Assembly: GCA_902612235.1 (NCBI GenBank)
Contig: CACMCJ010000001.1
Location: 94,142-158,141, forward strand
From: an uncultured Pelagibacteraceae bacterium
GTDB lineage: Bacteria > Pseudomonadota > Alphaproteobacteria > Pelagibacterales > Pelagibacteraceae
Direction of reading: 5' to 3'
Length of the DNA stretch: 64,000 nucleotides
Part shown: piece after piece, positions 8,810 to 19,481 of the stretch
How positions within the stretch are numbered: the stretch's first letter is position 1
Layout of the letters: each line of letters begins with the position of its first letter
The notes under the pieces: generated by a model
What the model saw: only the letters and a program-made list of their open reading frames with translations
What the model was told of the DNA's origin: nothing
Databases searched by the model: none
Made by a program: the position numbers and the translations under genes

Positions 8810-10377
8810 TAATTATTTTTTATTTTATCTTTCATTAATTCAATTGTCTCGTTCAATCCGAAAAAACTGACAAAGTAACCCATTCTAGGGCCGTTTTCCT
8901 CTCCAAATACAACTTCGTAAATTAATCTAAACCAATCCCTCAGGTTTTTTTCGTAACCATTTTCTTTCCCAGTAGTATAAACAATAGTTTGAATTTCTTC
9001 AGGATTTAAACTTTGTTTAATTTCAGATAATTTTGAAACAAGATTTTCTAAAGCTTTTTTCTCATCCAATGATGGTTTTTTGAATTTTTTATTTGGTTCG
9101 ACCTTATCTTTAAAATAATTTATAGCAAATTCAGTAAGTCCATCTAAAATTGGGTAATCTTTAGGTTTTATTTTCTGATGAAATCTATTAATGAATTTCC
9201 AAAGAATTTTTTTTTCATCTGCGTTACTTGACCCAACTAAATTTAACAACATTGAAAATGGCATAATAATTTTTTCCGAAGGAGGTTTTCCATTATGCAC
9301 GTGCCAAACTGGGTTTAAAATTTGATCCTTTTCTTTTTGATTTGGATATTTTTCTATACTGGTTAAATATTCGTCAACTGTTTTAGGAACAACCTCGGCA
9401 TAAAGTTTTTTAGCTCTTTTTGGATTAGGATACATATATAAAGTCAAACTTTCTGGAGATGCATACCTCAGCCATTGTTCAATAGAAATTCCATTACCTT
9501 TTGACTTCGAAATTTTTTCTCCTTTTTCGTCTAAAAAGAGTTCATATGCAAAACCGTTAGGAGGTTTTTTTCCGAGCGTTAAACAAATCTTGTTTGATAA
9601 GATAGCACTTTCAGTTAAATCTTTACCATACATCTCAAAATCAACGTCAAAAGTAAACCATCTCATTGCCCAATCTACTTTCCACTGGAGTTTACAATTT
9701 CCATTTAAAATACTTGTTTTTATTTTTTCTCCATTATTGTCAAAAACTACCTGTCCACTTTTTTTATTCATCTCTAGCAATGGTATTTCTAATACTTTCC
9801 CAGTTTTTGGACAAATGGGTAAAAAAGGACAATACGATTTCTTTCGTTCCTCTCCTAAAGTTGGTAAAATAATATTCATAACATCTTCGTACTTCTCTAA
9901 AACTCTCATTAATGAATTATTGAAAATTCCTTTTTTATAATTATCAGTCGAGCTTTTAAAAATAAATTTGAATTTAAACTTATTTAAAAATTCTTTGAGC
10001 ATTTCATTGTTATGCTCACCAAAACTTTTAAATTTATTAAATGGATCTGGTATATTTGTTAATGGTTTTCCAAGATTATCTTTTAAAACTTGATCATTAG
10101 GAATATTATCAGGAACCTTTCTTAAACCATCCATATCGTCAGAAAAAGTTATTAGTTCATGATCAATTTTTCTTATGTGATTTAAAGCATTTATCATCAT
10201 TGTAGTTCTAGCAACTTCTCCAAAAGTACCAATATGAGGCAATCCACTTGGTCCATAACCAGTTTGAAAAGTAATTTTATTTTTTTTTTCTATAATGTCT
10301 TTCCTGTCTTTTAAAAGTTTTCTAATTTCTACAAAAGGCCAGGAAGAGGTTGATTGAATAAGATTGTTATCTAACAT
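8809..10377 (-). CDS. lysK: Lysyl-tRNA synthetase, class I
   Basis: A 522-residue class I LysRS, the archaeal-type enzyme that most alphaproteobacteria use instead of the class II LysS. The HIGH-like motif appears as PSGLPHIGTFGE and the KMSKS loop as KISKSKGNG. It charges tRNA-Lys in the cytoplasm. The gene heads a minus-strand unit with pyrD and is divergent from trkH across a 93-base gap. Confidence 0.94.
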   Translation of the reverse strand: MLDNNLIQSTSSWPFVEIRKLLKDRKDIIEKKNKITFQTGYGPSGLPHIGTFGEVARTTMMINALNHIRKIDHELITFSDDMDGLRKVPDNIPNDQVLKDNLGKPLTNIPDPFNKFKSFGEHNNEMLKEFLNKFKFKFIFKSSTDNYKKGIFNNSLMRVLEKYEDVMNIILPTLGEERKKSYCPFLPICPKTGKVLEIPLLEMNKKSGQVVFDNNGEKIKTSILNGNCKLQWKVDWAMRWFTFDVDFEMYGKDLTESAILSNKICLTLGKKPPNGFAYELFLDEKGEKISKSKGNGISIEQWLRYASPESLTLYMYPNPKRAKKLYAEVVPKTVDEYLTSIEKYPNQKEKDQILNPVWHVHNGKPPSEKIIMPFSMLLNLVGSSNADEKKILWKFINRFHQKIKPKDYPILDGLTEFAINYFKDKVEPNKKFKKPSLDEKKALENLVSKLSEIKQSLNPEEIQTIVYTTGKENGYEKNLRDWFRLIYEVVFGEENGPRMGYFVSFFGLNETIELMKDKIKNN

Positions 10378-10446
10378 AACTAAGGTTTATTAAATTTTAT
10401 CTCTAAAATACAGATATAATTGTAAGATATTAAGTTGAATTTTTTA

Positions 10447-10460
10447 ACTATTTAAATAGT
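10447..10460. promoter_or_regulatory. Perfect 14-base palindrome upstream of trkH
   Basis: ACTATTTAAATAGT is a perfect palindrome ending ten bases before the trkH ATG, in the gap shared with lysK. It is AT-rich, so chance is a real alternative, but 14 matched bases at this location could be an operator. Confidence 0.3.
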
Positions 10461-10470
10461 CTCAAAATTT

Positions 10471-11919
10471 ATGGCTACAAACAAAACTGTATTTTTTTTA
10501 ATTGGAATATTGCTAGTTGTCCTCGGATTTTCTATGCTAGTACCATATTCTATCCAAATATTATATAATGAAGATAGTCATAGTTTCGTTGCTTCATCTT
10601 TTATAACCATTTTCATTGGCGTATTATTTGTCTTAGCAAACCTAGATAAAGATTTTAGATTAAATTTAAGACAAACATTTTTATTCTCTACTTTAGCATG
10701 GTCAATGGTTGCAATCTTTGGTAGTTTGCCCTTTATTCTTTCTCCCGAAAAGTTTTCATTTAGTGAGGCATTCTTTGAAAGTATGTCAGGAATAACTACA
10801 ACTGGAGCAACAGTAATCTCTGACTTAGACAATAGCCCTAAGAGTATTTTATTATGGAGAGCTATAATGCAGTGGTTAGGTGGAATAGGTATAGTTGTGA
10901 TGGCAATTACAATTTTACCTTTGTTAAAAGTTGGTGGTATGCAGTTATTTAAAATGGAGGGCCCAGATAGCACTGAAAAAATTTTACCAAGAACGATTGA
11001 AGTTGCTGCAATAATTATATCAACTTACCTAGCATTAACAATTTTTTGTGGTTCTCTTTATTGGTTATTCGGAATGTCTATTTTTGATAGCATATCGCAT
11101 GCAATGACAACGATTGCAACTGGGGGGTTCTCTACTCATAATGACTCGATTGGTTTTTTTAAAAATTCAAATATTGAAATCATCGCTTGTATTTTTATAG
11201 TTTTAGGTAGTATACCATTCATTTCTTACCTAAAATTTGCTCAAGGAAATAAAAAGGTTTTTTTACAAGACGTACAGATAAGAGGGTTGATTTATTTAAT
11301 CTTAATGTCGGTTCTTGTAATGTTTTTATATCTCTGGTTCATCGATTCTGAAAACAGTATATTAGATAAAATAAGAATATCATCTTTCAATGTGATCTCT
11401 ATTTTGTCAGGAACAGGTTATGTCACTGATGATTTTGGATTATGGGGAAAGTTTTCACTTATTTTTTTCTTATTTTTGATGTTTATAGGAGGTTGTGCAG
11501 GTTCAACAGCATGTGGAATTAAGATATTCAGGTTACAGATGCTTTTAATTTTTTTAAAAAACCAAGTAAAAAAATTAATTTATCCAAATAGTATTATTAT
11601 TTCAAAATATAATAATCAAAAAATTTCAGATAATTTTATAAATTCAGTAATTGTATTTATTTTTTCTTTTTTATTCATTTTTTTTCTTATAGCTATGCTT
11701 TTATCAATTAGTGGTCTAGATTTTCTCACATCTATTTCTGGGGCTGCCAGTGCTATTTCTAATGTGGGGCCTGGTCTTGGTGATATGATTGGGCCGAACG
11801 GAAATTATAAAGCTATACCTGATCTATCAAAATGGGTATTATCTTTTGGAATGCTGTTAGGAAGATTAGAACTGTTTGCTGTTTTAGTTTTATTTTTTCC
11901 ATCGTTCTGGAGAAACTAA
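10471..11919 (+). CDS. trkH: Trk-type potassium uptake protein, membrane subunit
   Basis: A 482-residue TrkH-family K+ channel-like transporter in the inner membrane, with four repeated M1-P-M2 units. The four selectivity-filter segments are visible: SGITTTGATV, MTTIATGGFSTH, SILSGTGYVT and ISNVGPGLGD, each supplying the conserved filter glycine. It normally works with a cytoplasmic TrkA NAD-binding subunit, which is not in this window. The AmpG-like gene follows after nine bases, so the two may be co-transcribed. Confidence 0.93.
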   Translation: MATNKTVFFLIGILLVVLGFSMLVPYSIQILYNEDSHSFVASSFITIFIGVLFVLANLDKDFRLNLRQTFLFSTLAWSMVAIFGSLPFILSPEKFSFSEAFFESMSGITTTGATVISDLDNSPKSILLWRAIMQWLGGIGIVVMAITILPLLKVGGMQLFKMEGPDSTEKILPRTIEVAAIIISTYLALTIFCGSLYWLFGMSIFDSISHAMTTIATGGFSTHNDSIGFFKNSNIEIIACIFIVLGSIPFISYLKFAQGNKKVFLQDVQIRGLIYLILMSVLVMFLYLWFIDSENSILDKIRISSFNVISILSGTGYVTDDFGLWGKFSLIFFLFLMFIGGCAGSTACGIKIFRLQMLLIFLKNQVKKLIYPNSIIISKYNNQKISDNFINSVIVFIFSFLFIFFLIAMLLSISGLDFLTSISGAASAISNVGPGLGDMIGPNGNYKAIPDLSKWVLSFGMLLGRLELFAVLVLFFPSFWRN

Positions 11920-11928
11920 AAATTATTT

Positions 11929-13302
11929 ATGGATATTTATAAAAAACAATCATTATCAGAAACATTCTCTGTTTATTATGACAGAAGAATGATTAGAATT
12001 TTATTATTAGGAGCTATTAGCGGTTTTCCATGGGTACTAATTGGAAGTAGTTTAAGTCTTTGGTTAAAGGAAGATGGTTTAAGCAGAAGTACTATCGGAT
12101 GGGCGGGATTAATTTTTGCAGTTTACGCATTTAATTATTTGTGGGCACCAATAATTGACAGAATAAGAATTCCTTGGCTCACAAATAAACTTGGTCATAG
12201 ACGTGGTTGGATAGTTTTAATGCAAACCATAATTTTACTAAGTTTAGTGGGTTGGAGTACAATAAATCCTACGGCTAATCTAGCATTAGTGATTAGTATT
12301 GGACTAATAATAGCAATCGCTTCGGCTACACAAGACATAACAGTAGATGCGTTAAGAATTGAACAAATTGGAGAACATGAGGGTAAATCAATGCAAGCGG
12401 GTGCGGCTATGGCAGTTGTAGGATGGTGGACTGGATATAAGCTTGGAGGAGTAATAGCTTTAAATGTAGCTGAATTTTTTGAACTAGCAGGATTTGAAAA
12501 TTATTGGCAGTTTACATTTTTAATTTTGGGAATAGTGATTATAGCGTGCAATATTGGATTAATGTTTGTGCATGAACCGCAGCCAACAGATAGAAAGCAC
12601 TCGCAAGAACAAACAGACAAAATGATTGAAGATAAATTAGGTTCTTCTAACTTTGCCACAAAAATTGTTGCTTGGATCACGGGTACAGTCATAGGTCCAA
12701 TAATTAGCTTTTTTAAAAAAAATGGCTTTAATATTGCTTTAGCAATATTGGGATTTGTTTTTCTTTTTAAAATCGGGGAAGCATTTTTAGGAAGAATGTC
12801 TGTAATATTTTATAAAGAGATTGGTTTTACTAAATCTGATATCGCTCTATATTCAAAAGGTCTGGGATGGATAACGACCGTAATCTTTACTTTATTAGGA
12901 GGTCTATTTGCAATCAGATCAGGTGTAATAAAAGCTATGTTTGTTTCTGGTATCTTAATGGCCTCAACAAATTTGTTATTTTCTTTGTTAGCATGGTCAG
13001 GAAAATCTGAATTACTATTTGCAATAGCAGTCATATTCGATGACATGGCAGCTGCGTTCGCGACTGTAGCTTTCGTTGCTTTTATTTCAATGTTAGTAGA
13101 TCGGACATATACTGCTACTCAGTATGCCTTACTTGCATCAATTGGGACAGCAGGACGAACAACTCTAGCTGCTAGCTCTGGAGCATTGGTAGATTGGTTA
13201 AATGGTGATTGGGCAATATTTTTTATTATTACAGCTTTAATGGTTATTCCATCATTAATTTTTCTTTATATGATAAGAAATAAATTAAAGCTCAATGACT
13301 AA
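11929..13302 (+). CDS. AmpG-like MFS permease
   Basis: A 457-residue major facilitator with about 12 helices. The N-terminal segment GAISGFPWVLIGSSLSLWLK and the block ASATQDITVDALRIEQI resemble AmpG, which imports GlcNAc-anhydroMurNAc-peptides for cell-wall recycling. The substrate is an inference, because the wider AmpG/acetyl-CoA transporter family is diverse. Support comes from the next gene, an NlpC/P60 peptidase, which starts eight bases before this one ends. Confidence 0.8.
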   Translation: MDIYKKQSLSETFSVYYDRRMIRILLLGAISGFPWVLIGSSLSLWLKEDGLSRSTIGWAGLIFAVYAFNYLWAPIIDRIRIPWLTNKLGHRRGWIVLMQTIILLSLVGWSTINPTANLALVISIGLIIAIASATQDITVDALRIEQIGEHEGKSMQAGAAMAVVGWWTGYKLGGVIALNVAEFFELAGFENYWQFTFLILGIVIIACNIGLMFVHEPQPTDRKHSQEQTDKMIEDKLGSSNFATKIVAWITGTVIGPIISFFKKNGFNIALAILGFVFLFKIGEAFLGRMSVIFYKEIGFTKSDIALYSKGLGWITTVIFTLLGGLFAIRSGVIKAMFVSGILMASTNLLFSLLAWSGKSELLFAIAVIFDDMAAAFATVAFVAFISMLVDRTYTATQYALLASIGTAGRTTLAASSGALVDWLNGDWAIFFIITALMVIPSLIFLYMIRNKLKLND

Positions 13303-14035
13303 TTATCTCACTAATTCGTACCCTATCATTAATATTTATAAAAAACCTTCGATAAAGTCTGAAATTGTTACGCAGATGATTTATGGAGATAGTTTTTCAG
13401 TTTTAAATAAAACAAACAAATGGCTAAAAATTAAAGTTAGAGAAGACAATTATAAAGGTTTTATATTAAAAAAAAATTATAAAAATTACTTAAAACCTAC
13501 TCATAAAATAGATAAATTGAAAGCCAGTATTTATAAATATCCTAGTAAAAAAAGATTTTCATATTTTTTACCATTTGGATCTAAAATCAAAGTTTTAAGA
13601 AAATATTCTAATTTTCTTAAATTTGATAAAGGTTGGATTAGTAAAAATGAGGTTAAATTATTATCTTATAAAGAAAAAAGACCATTTAAGAAAATTATGA
13701 TTTTTAAAAATACAAAGTATAAATGGGGTGGAAAATCTTTTAAAGGTATTGACTGCTCAGCACTAATACAAGTTTTTTTAAACTTTAATAATAAATACTG
13801 TCCTAGAGACGCAAAAGATCAAGTCAAATATTTTAAAAAGAACGTCAAACTAGATAACATAAAAAAAGATGACATTATTTTCTGGAAAGGCCATGTTGCT
13901 TTGGCAATTTCTAGTAAGAGGCTCATACATGCATATGGACCAATGAAAAAAACTGTAATCATGGGAATTAATTATACAATAAAAAGAATTGAGAAAACTG
14001 CTAATTTAAAAGTAATCGGGATTAAAAGGCTTTAA
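13295..14035 (+). CDS. SH3b plus NlpC/P60 cell-wall endopeptidase
   Basis: A 246-residue protein. Residues 1-120 hold two bacterial SH3-like repeats that would bind peptidoglycan. Residues 125-246 form an NlpC/P60 cysteine peptidase with the catalytic Cys154 in KGIDCSAL, His200 in WKGHVALAI and a third polar site at His212 (IHAYGP). Such enzymes cut D-Glu-DAP bonds in stem peptides. No signal peptide is visible, consistent with cytoplasmic trimming of imported muropeptides, as in the YkfC type. The 8-base overlap with the AmpG-like gene strengthens a recycling role. Confidence 0.85.
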   Translation: MTNYLTNSYPIINIYKKPSIKSEIVTQMIYGDSFSVLNKTNKWLKIKVREDNYKGFILKKNYKNYLKPTHKIDKLKASIYKYPSKKRFSYFLPFGSKIKVLRKYSNFLKFDKGWISKNEVKLLSYKEKRPFKKIMIFKNTKYKWGGKSFKGIDCSALIQVFLNFNNKYCPRDAKDQVKYFKKNVKLDNIKKDDIIFWKGHVALAISSKRLIHAYGPMKKTVIMGINYTIKRIEKTANLKVIGIKRL

Positions 14036-14036
14036 A

Positions 14037-14085
14037 AGGCAAAGGCAGCTTCAGTCTCCCTCCACTGCCCTTAAGAATAATTTAT
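14037..14085. terminator. GC-rich bulged hairpin, possible shared terminator
   Basis: In this AT-rich gap a GC-rich patch can fold, as AAGGCAG pairs with CTGCCCTT around a 16-base loop with one bulged C. Read on the minus strand, CTGCC is followed by TTTGCCTTTT, which would suit termination downstream of tRNA-Ser. On the plus strand it lies just after the NlpC/P60 stop, though the T-tract there is poor. A small structured RNA cannot be excluded. Confidence 0.35.
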
Positions 14086-14105
14086 CTGATTCTATTAATT
14101 AATTT

Positions 14106-14156
14106 AAGACTCTTTTAGGTTGTATGTGGATATTAAAACTATACTTATTGAGTCTT
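14106..14156. other. Long inverted repeat between NlpC/P60 gene and tRNA-Ser
   Basis: AAGACTC at 14106-14112 is exactly inverted as GAGTCTT at 14150-14156, with 37 bases between. A nested GTAT/ATAC pair lies inside. It could be part of a small RNA or of the 3' trailer of the tRNA-Ser transcript; no known RNA family is recognised. Confidence 0.3.
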
Positions 14157-14163
14157 TAAAAAA

Positions 14164-14253
14164 TGGCGGAGAGAGAGGGATTCGAACCCTCGAAACGGTT
14201 TCCCGTTTACACGCTTTCCAAGCGTGCGCCTTCAACCACTCGGCCACCTCTCC
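14164..14253 (-). tRNA. tRNA-Ser (anticodon GGA)
   Basis: The minus strand folds as a type II tRNA: acceptor GGAGAGG pairing with TCTCTCC (one G-U), discriminator G, encoded CCA, a long variable arm (ACGGGAAACCGT), a GTTCGAATC T-loop, and an anticodon loop TTGGAAA giving GGA, which reads UCC/UCU serine codons. It lies just downstream of the glycosyltransferase gene (stop at 14258) on the same strand. Confidence 0.95.
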
Positions 14254-14257
14254 CTTT

Positions 14258-15274
14258 TTAATTCAAGTTTGAAATTATATTTACCATTTTCTTTATAAAT
14301 TCTTTTTTTGTTGGTAAATTATTCAGTTTTATTTCAGCTTGAATTTTTTTGTAATTATTTTTTATAAAATTGATAACCTCCAATAAATTTTTATAATTTC
14401 TCTTTGTTACAAAAATTCCTTTTTTATTTGAGATTACATGCTTTATATCTTCAAAAACTACAACTGGTCTTTGTCTAGCAAGAGACTCCAGTAATGCCAT
14501 AGGATGCCCTTCGGTGAATGAAGGGAGAATAAAAATATCATGATCATCATAAAACTTTATCAATCTTTCTTTATTACTTACATTTTCATGTACAAAAACA
14601 TTACTTTGATCAATATGTTTATAATTTTTTTCTGCCCCTACGATTGTCAAAGAAAAATCATTTTTATTTTCTATCATTTTTAATAAAGAAAAAATGCCTT
14701 TTTCTTTTCTTAGTCTGCCTACATAAAGAAGTTTAATTGTATCAATTTTTTTTTCTTTTACTCTTTCAAACCAGTCTTTATCTAGTTGTGATGGAAAAAT
14801 GATGTCTCCTTTTTTTCCTCTTAAAATATAATTTCTGCAACTTATCAACTTTGATTTAAGAGATATTACTGAAAACATAAAATGATAAATAATTGGTCCA
14901 AAAAAACCTAATATTGTTTTATACTCACCGTAACCATCACTTCGTAAATAGACGTATGGAGTTTTGCCAAATATGTTCAAAAATAAACAAGCTAAAAATG
15001 TGTAAGGTGAAATTGAGATCACAAGAAATTTTGAATTTTTATCAAAAACAGAACCTATAATCGCAAAAATAAATGAAAAAATTGAACTAAATATTTTTAC
15101 TTTTGTTAATTCAATATTAAAAGTTCTTTTAATATTTGATTTTCTTGCAATAATATTTACTTCAAATTTTTTATTAAGCTCCTCTGGTGTTGATTTAAGA
15201 TCTATATTATCACAGAAGTATTTATCATGTTCTTTAAAAATACTTTCATTAGAAATTATAAATAGTTTTTGCAT
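14258..15274 (-). CDS. Glycosyltransferase, GT4-like
   Basis: A 338-residue GT-B-fold glycosyltransferase. The C-terminal half has the nucleotide-sugar site: [17 protein letters not shown], then [25 protein letters not shown] with the E-x7-E type motif. The N-terminal acceptor domain is divergent and has a hydrophobic stretch ([20 protein letters not shown]) that may associate with the membrane. Its substrate cannot be read from sequence; a cell-surface glycan is likely. It starts one base from the lepA stop, so it is the last gene of the translation operon, followed by tRNA-Ser. Confidence 0.8.
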   Translation of the reverse strand: MQKLFIISNESIFKEHDKYFCDNIDLKSTPEELNKKFEVNIIARKSNIKRTFNIELTKVKIFSSIFSFIFAIIGSVFDKNSKFLVISISPYTFLACLFLNIFGKTPYVYLRSDGYGEYKTILGFFGPIIYHFMFSVISLKSKLISCRNYILRGKKGDIIFPSQLDKDWFERVKEKKIDTIKLLYVGRLRKEKGIFSLLKMIENKNDFSLTIVGAEKNYKHIDQSNVFVHENVSNKERLIKFYDDHDIFILPSFTEGHPMALLESLARQRPVVVFEDIKHVISNKKGIFVTKRNYKNLLEVINFIKNNYKKIQAEIKLNNLPTKKEFIKKMVNIISNLN

Positions 15275-17082
15275 TAAGTTTCTTTATTTATTTTAAGAAC
15301 TCCTATAAATGCCTCTTGAGGAATTTCTACTTTTCCAAACTGTTTTGACCTTGCTTTTCCTTTTTTTTGTTTTTCAAGAAGCTTTCGTTTTCTATCTGTG
15401 GCTCCCCCTCCATGAATTTTAGTCAGAACGTCCTTTTTAAATCCTTTAATAGACTCTCTAGCTACAATTTTACCACCAATAGCGGCTTGCACTGGAATCA
15501 TAAAGTTATGTCTTGGAATTAAATCTTTAAGTTTTTCACAAACTTGTCTACCAGTTTTTTGTGCAAAGTCTTTGTGAATAATCATAGCTAAAGCATCAAC
15601 TGGTTCAGCATTTACTAAAATACCAAGTTTAACTAAATTCCCTTCTCTATAGCCAGAAATTTCATAATCGAAACTTGCATATCCACTTGAGACTGATTTT
15701 AGACGATCATTAAAATCAAATACAACTTCATTAAGAGGAAGATCATAAGATAAAACTGCTCTTTTTCCTGAATAGCTTAGATTAGTTTGAATACCCCTTT
15801 TATCCTGACAAATTTTTATTATTGAACCCAAATATTCATCTGGTGTAATAATTGTTGATTTGATCCAAGGTTCCTCAATTTTAATTATTTGAGACGGGTC
15901 GGGCATATTTGTAGGATTTTGAAGATCAAGAATCTCTCCTTTAATTTTATGTACTTTATATATAACACCGGGTGTTGTTGTAATAAGATTTACATCAAAT
16001 TCTCTTTCTAGCCTTTCTGTAATAATTTCAAGATGTAACAATCCTAAAAATCCACATCTGAAACCCAAGCCTAGTGCGCTTGAAGACTCAGGCTCATAAG
16101 AAAAACTTGCATCATTAAGTTTGAGTTTTGCTAATCCATCTTTTAATTTTTGATATTCAGAGCTATCAACTGGAAATAAGCCACAAAATACAACAGGTTT
16201 GCTCGGTTTATAACCGGGCAAAGGTTCTTTCACAGGATTTGTTGCATCACAAATAGTGTCACCTACTTTTGTTTCGGATAACGTTTTTATTCCTGTAATT
16301 ATAAATCCTATCTCTCCAGAGTTTAATTCCTCAACATCAGTCGGTTTAGGTGTAAATACCCCAACTTTCTCGATCATATATTCTTGATTATTGGACATTA
16401 ATTTTATTTTCATATTTTTTTTAATTTTGCCATCTATTACTCGAACTAGAATTACTACACCTAGATAACTATCGTACCAACTATCCACTAATAAAGATTT
16501 TAATTTTTCATCGGTAGTTCCTTTTGGAGCTGGAAGATTGTTGACTATTGTTTCTAAAATCTCATCAATTCCTTCACCGGTTTTACCTGAACAAGGAATT
16601 GCATTAGAAGTATCGATACCAACTACATCTTCAATTTCTTTTTTAGTTTTCTCTAAATCTGAGGCAGGTAAATCAATTTTATTTAAAATAGGAATCACCT
16701 CATGGTTTATCTCTAATGCTTGATACACATTTGCAAGAGTTTGAGCCTCAACTCCTTGAGTGCTGTCCACTATTAACAGTGAACCTTCACATGCAGATAA
16801 AGATCTGCTTACTTCATAACCAAAATCTACATGACCAGGCGTGTCTATAATATTTAAAGTATAAATATTTCCATCTTTTGCTTTATAATTTAGTTTTACT
16901 GTTTGTGCTTTTATTGTAATTCCTCTTTCTCTTTCAATGTCCATTGAGTCAAGAACTTGTTGCTTCATTTCACGGTCGGTTAAACCACCACATTTATGAA
17001 TTATTCTATCTGCAATTGTTGACTTGCCATGATCTATGTGCGCAATTATTGAAAAATTACGTATTCTTTTGATTTCTGACAT
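15274..17082 (-). CDS. lepA: Elongation factor 4 (LepA GTPase)
   Basis: A 602-residue translational GTPase that acts on stalled or assembling ribosomes and can back-translocate. G1 is [10 protein letters not shown]3 DTPGHVDF, G4 NKIDLP and G5 CSGKTGEG. The LepA-specific C-terminal domain ends with the Lys-rich [20 protein letters not shown]. The start and the pheT stop share position 17082. Confidence 0.96.
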   Translation of the reverse strand: MSEIKRIRNFSIIAHIDHGKSTIADRIIHKCGGLTDREMKQQVLDSMDIERERGITIKAQTVKLNYKAKDGNIYTLNIIDTPGHVDFGYEVSRSLSACEGSLLIVDSTQGVEAQTLANVYQALEINHEVIPILNKIDLPASDLEKTKKEIEDVVGIDTSNAIPCSGKTGEGIDEILETIVNNLPAPKGTTDEKLKSLLVDSWYDSYLGVVILVRVIDGKIKKNMKIKLMSNNQEYMIEKVGVFTPKPTDVEELNSGEIGFIITGIKTLSETKVGDTICDATNPVKEPLPGYKPSKPVVFCGLFPVDSSEYQKLKDGLAKLKLNDASFSYEPESSSALGLGFRCGFLGLLHLEIITERLEREFDVNLITTTPGVIYKVHKIKGEILDLQNPTNMPDPSQIIKIEEPWIKSTIITPDEYLGSIIKICQDKRGIQTNLSYSGKRAVLSYDLPLNEVVFDFNDRLKSVSSGYASFDYEISGYREGNLVKLGILVNAEPVDALAMIIHKDFAQKTGRQVCEKLKDLIPRHNFMIPVQAAIGGKIVARESIKGFKKDVLTKIHGGGATDRKRKLLEKQKKGKARSKQFGKVEIPQEAFIGVLKINKET

Positions 17083-19481
17083 TAGGACCTGATTGTAGCG
17101 CCTGTTTTTTCTTTTACTGTTTCAATAATTTTTTTACTTATTTGATCTAAATCTTGTTCAGTTAATGTTTTATTTTCTGATTGAAGAGTAACATTTATGG
17201 CGACAGATTTTTTATCTTTAGGAATTTTTTCACCTTCATAAATATCAAATGTATTTACATCTTTAATAATATTATCAGTTTCTCTTATAATTTTTTCAAG
17301 TAAACCAATTTTAAATATCTTATCTATTATAAATGCAAAGTCTCTTTCAGATTTTTGGAAGTGTGAAGTGTGAAAGTTTTTTTTTGTAAATCTAGTTTTT
17401 TTATTCGGTTCAGAAATGTTTTTTAAAAATATTTCTAACCCATAAATGTTTGGTTCTTTGAAATCTAATTTTTTTATAATTGCTGGATGTATTTCGCCAA
17501 AAAATGCTAGGATAGGACCTTTTTCTGATTTAAGATTAATAGATCCAGATCTTCCAGGATGATAGCATTGTTTTGTATTATCGCTGATAAAAAGATTTTG
17601 TTCAGAGATACCAAGTTCTATTAGTGTTTTTATTACATCACTTTTAATATCAAAAACATCAACTTTTCTTTCTTTCTCTATCCAGCTCTTTCTAAAAATT
17701 TTACCAGACCTTAATGCACCTGCTATTATTTGTTGTTGGCCAGGATTATTGCCGAAAAAGGTTGGTCCAATTTCAAATAAGGATATATCCTCATAGCCTC
17801 TGTCCTGATTTTTTTTAAGGTAAATAGCAAGATTAGAAAATATTGATCTTCTTAAAACATCAAGGTCGGAGGAAATAGGATTTAAAATTTGAATTTCTTT
17901 TTCTTCCCTAGAAAATTGTTTATCAATTTTTGAGTCTGTAAATGACCAAGTAACAGTTTCTAAGTATCCCTTTGATGCCAGAGATCGTTGAGTTAGATGA
18001 AATAATTTTTGTTTAAAATTTAGTGTGTCTTGTGTACGTTTTTTCTCTGGTTCTACTAATTTTATGTTCTTAAAACCTTTAATTCTTATAAGCTCCTCAA
18101 TTAAATCTACGTCCTGACTGATATCAGGTCTCCAAGATGGTATCTCTACTTGAAGGTCTTTTTTACCTTTTTTACATTTAAATCCTAATGATAATAATAT
18201 TTTTTGTGCATCATTTAAGGAAATAGGAATTCCGATTAGATTTTTAAATTTATCAATTTCAAATTTTATAATTTTATTTTTGTATGAATTCTTTCCTGTA
18301 ATAACAAACTTGCTTAATTTACCTCCGCAAATTTTCAAAATTAATTCAGAAGCAACTTGTAAACCGTCAATGACTGAATTAGGATCGATTCCCCTTTCAA
18401 ACCTATATTTTGCATCAGTATTAATTGCTAAATCACGAGCTGTTTTTCTTATTGAAGAGGGTAAAAAATAAGCTGACTCTAGAAGAATATTTTTAGTATT
18501 AAATTCAGTAGATGTTTTTTTGCCTCCAATTATCCCTCCAAGTCCCAGAACACTTGATTTATCTGTGATTACACACATTCCTTTTTTAAGCTTATAGATC
18601 TTGTTATCTAAAGCTTCAAACTCTTCCCCTTCTTTAGAGTTTCTAATAATAATTTCTTTATCAATTTTATCCGCATCATATGCATGTAAAGGTCGGTTAA
18701 GATCAAACATTACATAATTTGTAATATCTACAACTGCTGATATTGGTTTTAACCCTAAGGATATTAATTTATTTTTTAGCCAAGTTGGACTCTCTTTGTT
18801 AGTTATATTTTTTATATAACAACTTCCAAAAGTCAAACATCCTTGATTAAGATCCTTAGTAATGGATGTTTTTATTAAATGCTTTATGGATTGTTTTAAT
18901 TTTTTCTTTTTTAGAGGAATTAACTTACCAATACCTGAAGATGATAAATCTCTAGCAATTCCTCTTACCCCAAGGCAGTCAGCTCTGTTTGGTGTAATAG
19001 CTATATCTATTGCTTTTTCAGATTTGGTTTTAAAATAACTTTTTCCAATCTCATTTTCTTTATTTTTGATTTCAATAATTCCATCACTTTCACTAGAAAG
19101 ATTCAATTCACTTTCAGAGCAAAGCATCCCTTTGGACTCGACTCCTCTGATTTTAGCTATTTTTAATTGAAATTTTGTTTTGGGTATTATCGAGCCAGGT
19201 GGTGCGTAAATAGTTACAAGACCTTCTCTAGCATTCGGTGCTCCACATACAACTTTTAAAATTTCATTGCTGCCAATATTTACATCACACACTTTTAATT
19301 TATCGGCGTTAGGATGTTTTTCAGCTTTAATTATTTTAGCTATCTTGAACTCACTTAACTCACCTGAATTTTCTTTAATACCTTCAACTTCAAGACCTAT
19401 ATTTGTCAACTTATCAATTATCTCGTTTTGATTTAATTTAGTTGAAAGATGTTCTTTCAACCAGGGAAGTGTTACAATCAT
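17082..19481 (-). CDS. pheT: Phenylalanyl-tRNA synthetase beta subunit
   Basis: A 799-residue PheRS beta chain. The N-terminal tRNA-binding OB domain contains [17 protein letters not shown]; the B3/B4 editing region carries [10 protein letters not shown]; the C-terminal ferredoxin-fold anticodon-binding domain begins near [15 protein letters not shown]. It forms an alpha2-beta2 enzyme with PheS, whose gene overlaps it by four bases (ATGA), as expected for equal synthesis. Confidence 0.96.
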   Translation of the reverse strand: MIVTLPWLKEHLSTKLNQNEIIDKLTNIGLEVEGIKENSGELSEFKIAKIIKAEKHPNADKLKVCDVNIGSNEILKVVCGAPNAREGLVTIYAPPGSIIPKTKFQLKIAKIRGVESKGMLCSESELNLSSESDGIIEIKNKENEIGKSYFKTKSEKAIDIAITPNRADCLGVRGIARDLSSSGIGKLIPLKKKKLKQSIKHLIKTSITKDLNQGCLTFGSCYIKNITNKESPTWLKNKLISLGLKPISAVVDITNYVMFDLNRPLHAYDADKIDKEIIIRNSKEGEEFEALDNKIYKLKKGMCVITDKSSVLGLGGIIGGKKTSTEFNTKNILLESAYFLPSSIRKTARDLAINTDAKYRFERGIDPNSVIDGLQVASELILKICGGKLSKFVITGKNSYKNKIIKFEIDKFKNLIGIPISLNDAQKILLSLGFKCKKGKKDLQVEIPSWRPDISQDVDLIEELIRIKGFKNIKLVEPEKKRTQDTLNFKQKLFHLTQRSLASKGYLETVTWSFTDSKIDKQFSREEKEIQILNPISSDLDVLRRSIFSNLAIYLKKNQDRGYEDISLFEIGPTFFGNNPGQQQIIAGALRSGKIFRKSWIEKERKVDVFDIKSDVIKTLIELGISEQNLFISDNTKQCYHPGRSGSINLKSEKGPILAFFGEIHPAIIKKLDFKEPNIYGLEIFLKNISEPNKKTRFTKKNFHTSHFQKSERDFAFIIDKIFKIGLLEKIIRETDNIIKDVNTFDIYEGEKIPKDKKSVAINVTLQSENKTLTEQDLDQISKKIIETVKEKTGATIRS

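Noticed and set aside
9590..9940. 116-residue plus-strand frame
   Set aside because: Antisense to lysK, whose motifs are intact on the minus strand.
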